Position numbers and translations under genes: made by a program
In this document: positions 1 through 11,550 of the stretch, piece by piece
How positions within the stretch are numbered: position 1 is the first letter of the stretch
Layout of the letters: each line of letters opens with the position of its first letter
Notes under the pieces: generated by a model
Database searches by the model: none
The model's input: the letters and a program-made list of their open reading frames with translations, nothing else
What the model was told of the DNA's origin: nothing
DNA from: Laccaria trichodermophora
Taxonomy: Eukaryota; Basidiomycota; Agaricomycetes; Agaricales; Hydnangiaceae
Length of the DNA stretch: 64,000 bases
Reading direction: 5' to 3'
NCBI GenBank assembly: GCA_018417955.1
Contig: JACTVC010000002.1
Span: forward strand, 372,001 to 436,000

Positions 1-3000
1 TGTACCATGTGACTTTATTTATTTGACATCCCAAATGAGTTGCAACTACAACTGCAATTTGAATGTACTGTATGTCCTTTCTGTTTTCACTATATTTTGG
101 TCAAATCCTGACAAAATTGCTTAAATTTCTAATTAGTCCACAGAGAATTAAAGTATTTATCTACATATGCAATTTATATGAGGTAATTTTTAGGTTACAT
201 GGTATGATAAATTTTACAACAAAAGACTGGTCACAACTGGTTTGGACCAGTTTTTTCATGTTGTGGACTGATTAGGGCCAGTCTCAAATGGTCCAGTTGT
301 GGTCCCTCAATATTTGGATCAATCTAGACCAGTTGCAGTTGCCAGTTGCCTTGTTTAGAGGTAGAAAACTGAACCAGACTGGACCTGCAAACACTAATGC
401 TGTTCATTTGGACTTTGTCAATTTCTGCATCTCCCAACTTCAATGCCCTCCACTATCTCATATATGAAAAAAAGTCATTATTTCTTTCACAATCTGTCTC
501 ATTAGTAAATTAGCAGTGGTATTGAGTACTTCAATCAGTGGCCCAGTCTATGTGTAGCTTTGATATCATCACAAGTCTCATTACAGCTTACAGCTACTGT
601 GGTATTTTGACTGACTGTTCAGTCACTTGTCACATCAGATGATCAACTGAACAGATATGGCACTTGTCATGGGTCACTTGGGGGGTCAAATAGGGTGACA
701 TTTTACCCTAAAAAGGAAGGTGGCATCAAAAACTCATTTTTCTCTGCTGCACAGTGTTCACAACCTTTACAGAACTATATACCATGCACCAAATCTGCTT
801 CTATAGGTATCCAAACAGGAAGTAGATGTCAAATTAGAATAATCTAGAACTTTTTGGGCCACAATCCTGGAAGAGAATTGCATTGGATGAGAGGTTGTGG
901 AGGAGGCAAGAAGCTTGCTGCCAGCTGTCATGTCAACCACTCCACAAACACTTTGTGGCCAAACATTTTTATTACTATGTCACACAGTCATCCTGATTTC
1001 GAACACCCCTCCCATCTGTTCAGGGCCATCACACATCACATTGGCTGAACAGTTGGTCAAAATACCACAGTACTTTTCCCTATGTTTCATCAATATCACA
1101 ATACATAAAGGGAGATGATGGTGTCTTATATGGTGTGTGTGATGTAATGATTTTATGAAGCAAGCCATAGGTGATATAATAGCTAGATAGTGACACATGT
1201 GTGATGGAATGGTATTAAAGATAAATATGTGACATAATATCTCAGAGACTTGCAAAAGTTGGATTATGTAAGCCATCCCTCCTGCTTGCATGAATGTCAA
1301 TGTCAAAAAGCTGCATGGAGATGTCCTTGATACAATAGAGTTTATAACAAAGAAAAAAATGGACTGGAAGACATTAAAACAGTCTATGATACAATGTGTA
1401 TACTCCCTGTTACAAAAAGTGAATGAGTGCCTGTGTTCAGAAACAATGGCTGAATGGATTTCAATTCTTTTGGGTAGATGTCAAGATAATATCCCCCTGG
1501 TGTGTAGAAGGGGTTATAATGGTATTCCTCAATCAGATTTTATCCAAGTATCATGAAAAATCTACTACATTTCATATTATTTTAACATCCACCCAAAAGA
1601 ATTGAAATCCAAACAGCCATTATTTCTAAACACAGGAGTCACTTTTTGTAACAGGGATTAAGGCTGTCACCACTTATGAGCATACACAGAGCAAACAATA
1701 TGCTGTAGCCATTCAGAGTGCAATTTTTGAAACAGTTAAGAATAATAAAGCTTACCATCAGCCCCTCAATCATCATTGAGAATCAGACAGCTGCTTATAA
1801 GCACTTGTGCAATGTAACCTAATATTATGTAAGACATCCCTCCCACCTTCATGAATCTCAACACTGAAAAGCTGCATGGAGATGTCCTTGACACAATAGA
1901 GCTTATAACAAAGAAAAAATTGGAATTTGACTGGATAAAGCTGTCACCACCCATGAGCATACAGATTGTAGAGCAAACCAGAGGCTGTACACATTTCAAA
2001 GTATGCTAACATATTTACTCTCAATAAAATTAAGAATAATGAAGCTTATGTTCAGCAGCTCAAGCATTATTGATTCATGTGAAAATGGGATGGCTAGCCT
2101 TGAACACTTGTGCAATGTAACCTATTTAAAACTAGTAAAGAAAGCAAAGTCCATTTCCAGATGATATGTCAGAGTGAGAGATATTGGGAAGAATGCTATT
2201 ATAATGTTAAATAAGTTAAGTGCAAAAATGGAGGAAATTTATGACTTTGACAATGAGATATAAGCAGTAAAAGAAAGCATGGACGACAATGAGGACTTCA
2301 TGTCAAAGATTGTGGAGTTGTCAGAGAGGAGTAAAGAAGCATAGCATAGAACAGAGCAGGAAAGAAAAAGAGAAGAAAAGAGGTGCTCTTCTGCCTGGTC
2401 TTCAGGATTCATAAACAGCAAAACAAACATATACCTGCTGTACAAACAGTACAGGAAATGAGAAAAAGTAAGTTACTCATGCTATACCAAAGCTGAAGGC
2501 TTTATATAAACTTTTCTTTTCAGGCAAAAGGGTGTGTATACTGGAAGCAGAACATCTTTTTAGGTGATATTTCCCATGAGTACAATCAAGATGGCAGGTC
2601 AGAATAAGTGGATGTGCTTGCTCTTTTGTGATTATGTATGATCCCTCTTTTGGGTGGATTTGTAACATTTGTGTAACATTCATCCTATGAACCCTGAGCA
2701 TTGGAACACCTCCAATAGTGAACACAATACATTTACAACAACAAAAAAGATATTCATGTAGAAGAGAAAAAGTCACATTGATTTGTCAAAAAAATTAACA
2801 GACTCAAGGGGGTCAGAAGTTAGACACTAGAAAAAAATGGTTCAGATATTATCTGAACTTATAATCTGGACTCAAATGTGAACTCAAGAATCTCCAACAA
2901 CTAATGCAGCATGCTACCATATGGTATCCCCATTGGTGGGGATGAGTTGCTGGGCACAGCTTGAGGTGATGTGATATGAGGAAATGAAAATCTATAAGAG

Positions 3001-3392
3001 AGTCACCTGTCAGTTCTCTTGCTGCATGGTCATAAAAGAAGACTTACTCCAAAGGAAATGTGCAAGAAATGTGCTGCAAGGGCATATGGGACTCATGACA
3101 GCCCACTTCAACCAAAAATGTTGCCAGGAAACAGATTAATCCCACACTCCCAGAGGGGCTCAGCCTAACTAAAGCACCTGTTGGGTAGTGCAGGAATTCA
3201 TCTGCTGAGCGATGGCAAAGCCTGCACTCTGCTGCATACAGTTGCTGCATTGCTAGCAAGCAGGAGGCAAGGTGGAAGTAAGGATGGAGATGGAGATGTG
3301 TCCCTGTGACAAATGTGATGACTCCCCTTATCAAGCCAACTGAGCACCAACTCTTGAGTACATCATAAGTAGCCAACTTGAACAGTGTAAAC
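1..3392. repeat. CpG-depleted, repeat-derived stretch without an intact gene
   Basis: AT-rich DNA with almost no CG dinucleotide; none occurs before 1000-1001. Short open frames are present, but none shows a recognisable domain or splice-linked partners. It contains diverged direct repeats: about 1263-1357 matches 1823-1920 (both contain GCTGCATGGAGATGTCCTTG), and about 1750-1830 matches 2042-2130. This is consistent with old transposon debris in which methylated cytosines have decayed. Confidence 0.6.
1404..1657. repeat. Imperfect foldback inverted repeat
   Basis: The arm at about 1404-1492 is the near reverse complement of the arm at 1574-1657. Shared blocks include TCCCTGTTACAAAAAGTGA and GATTTCAATTCTTTTGGGT. 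The arms are about 85 nt and are separated by about 80 nt. An old foldback element or the ends of a small inverted-repeat transposon are both possible; no flanking target duplication was found. Confidence 0.6.
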
Positions 3393-5526
3393 TTATGTAT
3401 GATATGGTACATGGTATGGAGAATGGCCAGCAAAATACAATTTTTTGACAACTTCTGCATTTCTCCTTTTAATCATCTCATCAAGGAAAAAGTCAAAGTG
3501 GTGGGCTAACATATCCTGCACAATTGTGATGTAACCACCAAGCCATACATTCATCTGTTCAGCAGCAGAGGAATTGAAGATCCATTTGGCATTCTCTTTG
3601 CCATCACTGTCCACTTCTTTATCCACAAGCTCTGGCCATCTCGCAGGGTTGCAGTGCTTTTGGCAGAACTTGTTGGTGACTTTATGTTTTGACTTGAAGT
3701 GAAATACATTGACTGGGAGGATAACCTGGCCAAAAAATGAATCCTTTTGAGCAGCTAAATGAGATTGGAGGTGACAATTGTTGTTATAAAATATGACATC
3801 TGGAAGATCTTCACAACAAGGGTAAACTAATTTTAAAAGAAGTCCTGAATAGAATTCTGATGAATGATTCAAAAGCACAGAAATTAAAATGACTACTGAC
3901 CTTAACTCCTGATATTGCTTTAGCACCATACATTGTTCCTTGAGCAGTAATGACACCACAACAAGCTATAACCAGTTGCTCATTGTGTGTCCTGTGACGA
4001 GAAAAATGTGCCTTTGGTTGTTGGTTTCCAGAGTCTGATTTATGAGTGCCATCATCAGCATTATCATTGAAGTCCTGAGAATGTGGAGTGGTCATTGAGT
4101 CCAAAAGATGTGGCATGTTGTAGTGTTGAATCAGGTGGCATAATTGGAAGAATGCCCTACTGAAATCATTTGCACATCCTCAAGTTCATGATGGGAGGCA
4201 TCTTCACACATCTGGGAGCCTGGTGCAGCCTTGGTATCACAACCAATAATGATGCAGATCTTTGATGATGGATGTTTGGGACAGAAATGTGCTTGATTGT
4301 TGGGAAGAGCTTGTGTACAATTGTGAAACTTGTGACATGGTCTTCCAATCATAATTCTGTCTGTAACAACAGTGTAGAATGAACCTAGAATGAAGATGTT
4401 GAGCTTTTGATAGAGTGGTAAGAAGTGAAGTTAAAAACACATGCAAACCATTATGTCCATTGCCAGGTAGGAACCTCTCACATTTTGAGCAAGCATGCAT
4501 TTGCTCTAACTGGCCTTGACTGATAATCCTTTTGTTTCATGCTTCCATTGCAAGTTTGGGTTGATTATTGTTGTCACCAATATCAGGTAGTACATGTGCT
4601 TCACCCTGCTCTGTAGAGTCACCATTGAGATAAAAAGCATGGGATACCTGTTTGGAACTGATGAAGAGAGTCTTGAATTTTGTTCCCAAAACTTTCACTT
4701 AATCACTGCATTCAGGTTATTGCTGCAGTTCTGAGCAGAGACCCAGGTGAAAAGCATAAAATCACTGAATAGCTCACACAAGTCTGCCTCAATGTAAGCA
4801 TGGTCCTCAATTTGGATATGTTGAGGAATAGGCGTGCCATAAAACTGATGTGTGCCATCCACAGCATAATAATTGTGTAGTAGCAAATTTTGCAGTCTGA
4901 GGAGTTACATTGATAACAACACAACAGGTAGTCAGTTCAAAATCAACTAACCACTGCAAACAGGAGAGGTTGAATACCCATGCCTTGCATTGAGACCATG
5001 CATTGATTGGTAAATGATAACCTTGACATACGAGAGAGTGCTGTATTTGAGTCCACAGTGACTAAAAAGACAACATGAGCATGGAGGGTAGAGCATGTTG
5101 GATGCTTTATCCAACACCCAATTATTTATATTGATAATAAGCTGCAAGAATATAGAGTCACTCACTTAATTTCTCCTCAGCATGCAATGCTCTTTCTCCC
5201 ATGATGCCCATGTTATCCCTTTCCTCATCTGTGAGATACAAAGAAGTGTTGGTATCAAGTGACCAGACATAGTTTTTAAGCCCTGCCCAGAGTTGGATAA
5301 TGATTGCATCATTGAGCTGCAGCATGTGGGTCAAAAAGTCATGGATATACACTGGGAGCCAATGTGGGGGATTATGAGATCCAGGTGGAGTATGTAATTT
5401 GATCTCCTGCTGGATGTTTGAGGTAAAGTGAATGAAGCAGTCCAGATCAAGCCAGGTACAGCATTCAAGGAGGCCCTTATAGTTCTCAAGATGTTTCAAG
5501 AGGTCAGCAACTGGGAGTGTGGCCAT
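3393..5526 (-). pseudogene. KDZ-superfamily transposase relic (CxC5-CxC6-KDZ)
   Basis: Minus-strand remnant of a Kyakuja-Dileera-Zisupton transposase, a DDE-type DNA transposase common in mushroom genomes. Reading from 5526 downward: a CxC5-like N-terminus (about 5526-5158, with LWAGLKNYVWSL), a YPPCSCC cysteine patch (about 5100), CxC5 continuation HNYYAVDGTHQFYGTPIP ending FTWVSAQNCSNNLN (4886-4695), a CxC6 patch with CSKCERFL and IGRPCHKFHNCTQ (about 4500-4131), RHRTHNEQLVIACCGVI (about 4000), then the catalytic-domain piece FHFKSKHKV, FCQKHCNPARWPELV, FNSSAAEQMNVW and FDFFLDEMIKRRN (3959-3393). The pieces lie in different frames with in-frame stops between them, so it is broken. The usual YDN block reads YNN, losing a family-conserved Asp. 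No terminal repeats were located. Confidence 0.8.
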
Positions 5527-7860
5527 TTGTTAGAAAAGCAGCAGCATTTAAACCTCAGAGTAGTGTAGATGAAGACAAAGCAGTTTGGGTGAATTAATCT
5601 AGAGGTTAAGAGCAACAGTGCAAGATGGAACAATAATCAGTGGCAAGTGCCACTCATGTCACATCACATTGCAAGATGTCAAGTCAGGTGCCCATGAACT
5701 TATACTAATTAATCTGAACTTAGAATAATGATCTGTTCTTGACTAAATATTAGACAAAATATAATGTGAACTTGTGAATACAATCTGTACTTGATGAAAA
5801 AAATGTGAACTCTGTAGTTAAATTTCTTAGGTTCACTTTTTGGTACACTTTCAGGTACACTTTCAGGTACAGATTTCAAATTCAGATTATAAAGTGTACC
5901 AAAGATTTCTACTGTCAAAGCCCTCATCACAGTGGCATGTAAGTTTATATTGATAAACAGAAGCACCCAGCCATCATAAAGAGTGATGTTGTTGATAGAA
6001 AAGAAGACATTAATAGTAGTCCATCACATAGATCTATATGAATGTCTCTCTCATGACTGTCATCCTCAAGATTGACAAGACATGAAGGCTCCAACATAGA
6101 AAAGCCTTCATTGTGACCATACCTGCCAGATAATGACCATAGAAACTCATCTGTTCCACATTGTGCTAATGAGTGATGTTTTACTGATGAAGAATACCAT
6201 TCAAATTTGTGGCTATTGCAACTCTTCTAGGCATGCATAAATATTAAGATGTTCTGCTCACTGAAAATTTATCAATATAGCAACATTCACACTCCTTCAA
6301 CCAGTCTAGGGCTCCTCAAGCCACATAGTCCAGAACCCAGATGCAGTATCTATTCTTAAAGAGAAATCCTTAAGCCATTGGTCTTGGATGAGCCAGTCAT
6401 GTAAACCATTTTGGGCAAGTCCTGCATACACATCAATATTAATGTGTCATGTAGCTACAAGAAGAAAACACTACAAAACCTTGAAAGAACTCAGCTCAGT
6501 TATGCCACACAACTGGGCCACTTCAAAACCTTACTAATTTTTTTAATAAATCAACTAGAACTCTCAGACCAAATGCATGCATATAATTAAAAATAGAACA
6601 CATACAATTAGTTTAAACAAAGTTTTCACACATGCTGAAACACAAAGAATTATCCCACATTGACCAGCTATCACACTCTCAGTGGCATCTGAGGTAGTTT
6701 ATAAGTGTGTAATCAGTAAAAGGATATTTCTTTGCAAATATAAATATAGTGTGCCTAGAACCAGCATATTAAGTGGGAATCACTAGGTTTTGTTAAGTTT
6801 GTCTTGTTAGTTAGTGAGAGAGCTCTCTACAACTTCTGAGAAATCCAAGTGAGATGCTTCAAGGGTCAATAGGCAAAGTTTTGGATTATATTAAAGGCAT
6901 AATAAAAGCTCACAGGAGTTACAAAAGTCTAGAAAGCAGACTTGCTTGATAATGCTGGGTACAGTTAAAAAGCCAACATAGAGAAAAGCTCAGTAAAAAG
7001 CCAGTTCCCTTGATAAGTTAGTAAGTTTTGAATTCTGTACTTGTGTTCACATCTAAAACCAACATACATTGTCCATATTCAGTCTTACAAACCTAGGACA
7101 AGAGTTATAAAATAAACAAGCCAATTACAAAACATCTACTTTAGGTATTATAAAACAAGTATGATATTTCTCAATACTATGAGAACCTCAAACTCAATGC
7201 ACCATACACATATAGTGGGTGATAGTGTTTGAGGTGTAGTGTTAGTGTGTGTTAATGAGATGTTCACACATAGTTCTTGGATTAGAAGAACTCAGAGGCA
7301 TCTGGAGGACCACAAGTAATCTTGTTGATGTTGACAACAAGGCCATTGTAAAGAAGAGCATTGACCCAAAGTCAATTATTGTAGTATGCATGGATAACCC
7401 AACCATGATGCTTGTCTTTCCTGAGAAGAGAAAAGGGGGGTCCATGTTGGTGCTTCTTGTTTATTACTTTGCCTATACCCTTCATTTTGTTGTATCCATA
7501 GTATATATATTAAGAACTACAACTTCTTCTTTTCAAAAATCTGAGCAATTACCTCCCACTCAGCTATATAGCCCATTGTAACATCCAACAGGGTGTCAGG
7601 TATGTTTGAAAATATCAAAATTGGGAGACCTTTGACTAAAAAGGAGTACCTTTTTAGTCGATGATTCCAACACAACCAAGCATGTGAACTATGGTCAGAA
7701 ATGTGAGATTTTTATCTTTGGAGCAGATACCTAAGTCCCTGCTCTGCCATCTTATCAACTTTCTTCCACTCTCCAGCCTTCCTCAGTTTTTCTGCTTCTC
7801 CAGTCTTCTGGAGAGCTTTCCAAGCAAGTTTCAGAGAGGATGGTGCTCTGGTGGAGGTCT
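5527..7860. other. Gene-free CpG-poor DNA upstream of the KDZ relic
   Basis: No recognised gene. Around 5820-5880 there is a short run of related units (GGTACACTTTCAGGTACACT). A 110-codon plus-strand frame at 7249-7581 and a minus-strand frame over the same bases show no family signature and no consistent splice partners. Composition matches the flanking transposon debris. Confidence 0.4.
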
Positions 7861-8115
7861 TTATTGTCCTCCACTGATTCCTGCCGGAATCCAGCGGAAT
7901 CTGGGGAATTCCTGGAATTCCAGAGGAATCAAATTTGGCAGAGGGCCCTGCCAAATTGATCAAAGAATTCTGCAGAATTTTGAATGGAATTCAAATTCCG
8001 CCAGAATGGTTCCGGTGATCACCCAGAAGGAATGCTCACAGAATAAGATGGAACGGAATTCCTGATGCCCAAATCAAGCATCGGCATTTGCCAACACTTG
8101 ATTTGGGTGTCATCA
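7860..8115. repeat. Palindrome-rich GGAATTC cluster with hairpins
   Basis: The core AATTTGGCAGAGGGCCCTGCCAAATT (about 7933-7958) is an inverted repeat with 10-nt arms. It sits in a wider degenerate palindrome built of GGAATTCC-type blocks (about 7880-8020). A second hairpin follows at about 8067-8113: CCCAAATCAAG pairs with CTTGATTTGGG across an 18-nt loop. No gene is supported here. It may be the decayed core of a foldback element. Confidence 0.5.
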
Positions 8116-8119
8116 ACAA

Positions 8120-8690
8120 ACAAAGCACTCTCTCCTCTCAACCACCACCTTCGTCCACGACGCCTGCCCATCGCCACGTCACCACAATCACCTGTGGTCA
8201 GCACCACCCACAACACTCATCAACCGGCAACCACAACCACCACGAAGCAACAAGAATAACGCAAGGACGCCATGTCACCGATGCCACGTCTCTGATAGTG
8301 GCAACCAAACGATGAATGATGACGACATCATTGTTTGTCGTTATTCAGAAGTGAGTCCCCCCCCTCCTTCATCCCAACCCATCCCACTAACGGTTGCCAA
8401 AATGCGACACAACGGCAACCTGACAACAACGCAACACAATGACAACAACACAACAGCAACACAACGACAACACGACATGACGCAATGACAACAAGCAACG
8501 TGACAAAAACAATGCAATGCAACAACAACAATGCAACAACAACACAACACAACACAACGACGACGCACATCCATGTCGTCGGACAACGAAAACATGACAA
8601 TGCGACACGACAGCGACGCAACACGACAATGACAACACAACACGATGATGGCAACGCAACACAATGACGACGCGCACCCATGTCATCGAG
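8120..8690 (+). repeat. ACAACG-type low-complexity tract rich in CpG
   Basis: Long runs of CA/ACAACG/ACGAC words with few T on the plus strand, giving spurious open frames in all directions (poly-Thr/Asn/His on plus, Val/Cys-rich on minus). Unlike the flanking DNA it keeps many CG dinucleotides. It is followed by a C/T-rich tract (about 8700-8760). No coding function is supported. Confidence 0.6.
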
Positions 8691-9157
8691 CACCCACATT
8701 GTCGAGCCTTCCTTTCCCTCCCCCCTTCCTTTCCCTCCCCCTTCTCTATCCCTTCCTTATGTGTACCTGCCTGTACCCATCTTTTGTACCCATGACCACC
8801 TGCTATGACTTATATACAGAACACCATTGTAGTACTTAGCTTGAAAAAGTAATGGACATGGTCAACTGATAATGAATGATGCCAATGACAGATGTCATTT
8901 GTCATCATTTATTTGATGACCTTAAACCAGCTCAGACAAGTCAGCACCCCTGCTTTCAATTACTTTTTCTGATACAAAATCCAGGTGCCATGTCACTATC
9001 AGCAATGTAGCAACCAAATAGGAAACAGGTCTTTATACCAGTACTTAAGACCCATTTATACTATACTTAGTCTCTAGGCCCATATGTATCCTCTAACTAG
9101 CAGATGACTAAGGTGCAAACTGTGATTTGCAGTGTAAGACTAATGTATGACTATTGT

Positions 9158-9420
9158 GGGGGCACAGTGGCTCAGATGGCACCATCGTTTGTCTGACTTG
9201 GGTCCACAAGGTCTCAAGTTTGATCCCCTGCATGTGGAAAACAACTTAGACACCATGTGCATTCAATGCCCCTGGGAGATGCCAAGATGGGTCAGGTGTA
9301 TGGGAAGGTGATGTGGTCTGTTGTATAGACCCTGATGCCCAATATGATGTACCCATGCCCCCTGATTACAATGATATCACAGCCACATTTACTTCTCTTA
9401 TCTTGGAAAAAGAAGATATG
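9158..9420 (+). mobile_element. SINE candidate with tRNA-like Pol III promoter
   Basis: A tRNA-like head starts near 9158-9161. The A box TGGCTCAGATG (9168-9178) fits the TRGYNNARNNG consensus exactly. The B box GTTTGATCC (9218-9226) differs from the GTTCGATCC form only by the change expected from CpG deamination. Box spacing is about 40 nt, as in tRNA-derived promoters. The body after 9240 is unrecognised and the 3' end is a guess; no A-tail or target duplication was identified. It could also be a lone tRNA pseudogene. Confidence 0.45.
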
Positions 9421-10369
9421 CCAAAGAAGCAGATTGGAAGGCTTGGGACAGGCCATAGTAGCTGACAAATGATGTGCAAAAAATCACAGAGTCAAGGCTG
9501 GTAAACCAGTCCCCTTGCCAATCAACAAACACCAATATGCCAAAGGGTTGGGTTATTCCACACATCTACCAATTAGGCTTGAACGAAAATATTAGAGGGC
9601 ATGAGGCCTCTGCTTGAGGAAAGAACTAAGGTTAAATGGGGTTAGTCTTACAGGGTTAGGGGGTTTCCCCACAAGGATGCCCACCAGTGACAGCCACATG
9701 ATTGTGTGCCATGAGATCTAGGTGCAGTGATAAGGTAGCTCAGGGAGTAAAAGAAGCAATCAGGTTCCTATGCTTGTAAGGATTAAGCCATGGGCCCCCC
9801 TTGTTACAAACAGAAAGTCACAAAAGTGGGTATAAACAGCAGGACAGTTATGTAGTTTAGGTAGCTCATACCCATGAAAGTCCCAGTCTATATACGATCA
9901 TCATATAATGTGATCATTAGATTATCTCTGAATAATCATTGACATACACATGACTATTGTAGTACAAGCATAGTCAGAAATGCTTAAAGAAAAGACATTT
10001 AGTCAGACCAGTTATGTTAGTCATCATGGCCCAAATAGTGATGGGCCACCCAGCCCTGACAGCCAACCATGTGGTAAGGGTCCAGGCCTGGCTGGTTTGA
10101 TGGTGGGGCCCCAATATGAAAGGAGTGGCCAGACCCTGTACAATCACCCAGTAATCATGGGTTGGCTGTCAGCAACAATGCCCCATATGATTGGAGTAGC
10201 CAGGTGTACCTTGACTGCCATATCCTCCTGCAGAGCTGCCCTCTGCCAGAGCTAAATATTGCACTGGTGGCGATGATCATAATGAACACTTAGAATTACA
10301 AGCCTAGCTCATACAAATCATGCATAATATTGTCAATCTATGTATGCTGTTTGCTATGATTTGATTGGA
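9421..10369. other. No gene seen
   Basis: CpG-poor DNA with no recognisable protein, RNA or transposon end. A 91-codon frame at 9980-10255 has no family signature. Confidence 0.4.
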
Positions 10370-10680
10370 GCTACCAAGCACTGCACATTGCCTCCAAAAG
10401 AAATGATAACATTTTCATAATGTTCTGTCAGGAGAGGCTTCATGCATTTCCTTTGCCAAAAGTGTTTAGTTCAACCAGTGAGGCAAATGTTTCACCACTG
10501 GTGATGTAATTTTTTTATGATACTCTACCAGACCACTCCAGCAGTGACATGAAATTTCTCAAAGACACTCCACTGGACTAAACACCACACATTGCCTCTG
10601 CATAAATGACAAATACTGGATTGATTTGTCAGAAGAGACTCCACACATTCAATCTGCAAAGGTATTTAATATCTGGGTGG
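10370..10680. repeat. Dispersed repeat, left of the DDE element
   Basis: Contains the recurring phrases CACTGGTGATGTAAT, CACCACACATTGCCTCTGCA and AAGCACTGCACATTGCCTCC. These also occur at 14330-14640, on the other side of the DDE element at 11279-14268. The element therefore lies inside an older repeated block. Confidence 0.6.
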
Positions 10681-10699
10681 AGTAGTGGAATTTTTCTTA

Positions 10700-10950
10700 A
10701 AGATGACCCCAGCAGATTTTTTGACAACACCAGCAGAGCAATGCAATATTTTTTTTGACAACACTGGCAGAGCAATGCAATATTTTTTTGACAACACTGG
10801 CGGAGCAATGCAATATTTTTTTAACAACTCCAGTGGAGCAATGCAATATTTTTTTAAAACACTGGTGGAGCAATGCAATATTTTCAAACAACTCCAGCAG
10901 AGCAATGCAATATTTTTTTTGACAACGCCAGCAGAGCAATGTATATTAAA
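10700..10950 (+). repeat. Tandem array, about 37-bp units with AGAGCAATGCAATA
   Basis: About seven units of the form GACAACACTGGCAGAGCAATG followed by CAATA and a T-run, with unit lengths of about 35-40 bp. Variation concentrates in the CCAGCAGAG/CTGGCAGAG part. The reverse-complement version of this theme dominates the array at 15540-16170. Confidence 0.8.
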
Positions 10951-11278
10951 GGGAACTAATGAAAATGATAGCCAAAGTGTTTCAATCAATGAGGAGAGTA
11001 TCTGCTGGTAGTATAAAAGAAATTTGAAATGCTTAGGTGGAGCAATGGAAATTCCTTCTTTTTAAAAGCTCTGCTGGAAGTCTAGAGCAATATATATATA
11101 AGAAGTGCTGCTTTTTTAAAAGACTCTGGCAGAGAAGTGAAAAATGATTCAATGTATTTTCCTTAATGACTCCGTTGGAGTAGTGCTTTTCTTTTTGAGG
11201 CATTAAAAGTGGGGTACCACAAAAACACAAATTGATTTAAGCACATCAGCAGTCAATACACATTGCCTCTGCAAACAC

Positions 11279-11315
11279 AAGGTATGGGACATCCATACTC
11301 CACTAACATCACATG
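11279..11315 (+). repeat. Left terminal inverted repeat of DDE element
   Basis: 37 bp, pairing with 14232-14268 with three mismatches, all in the inner third. Confidence 0.85.
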
Positions 11316-11550
11316 ACTAGTGTGACACCTTCCTAATTTGCTCGGATTTTGTAGAAACTCCTCTTAAATAATTAGCATACACTTTATTCGAATTTGAGCT
11401 CCAACGTTTCGTGTAGGAAGAAGGCATAGACATAATGAGATAAAAAATTTGGTGCAAAAGCGTGTCCCTGAGAACTAGATCTGAAAATACTGTCGACATG
11501 CATCAATATACACAACACGCTCAAATTTATTGATCCGACATCGCCTCAAC

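Noticed and set aside
8328..8699. Long Val/Cys-rich minus-strand frames and Thr/Asn-rich plus-strand frames
   Set aside because: All are by-products of one CA/ACAACG low-complexity tract. Every frame is open and none has splice signals or domain structure.
10666..11011. About 100-codon repeat proteins on both strands
   Set aside because: Generated by translating the 37-bp tandem array; stops are absent only because the unit lacks them.
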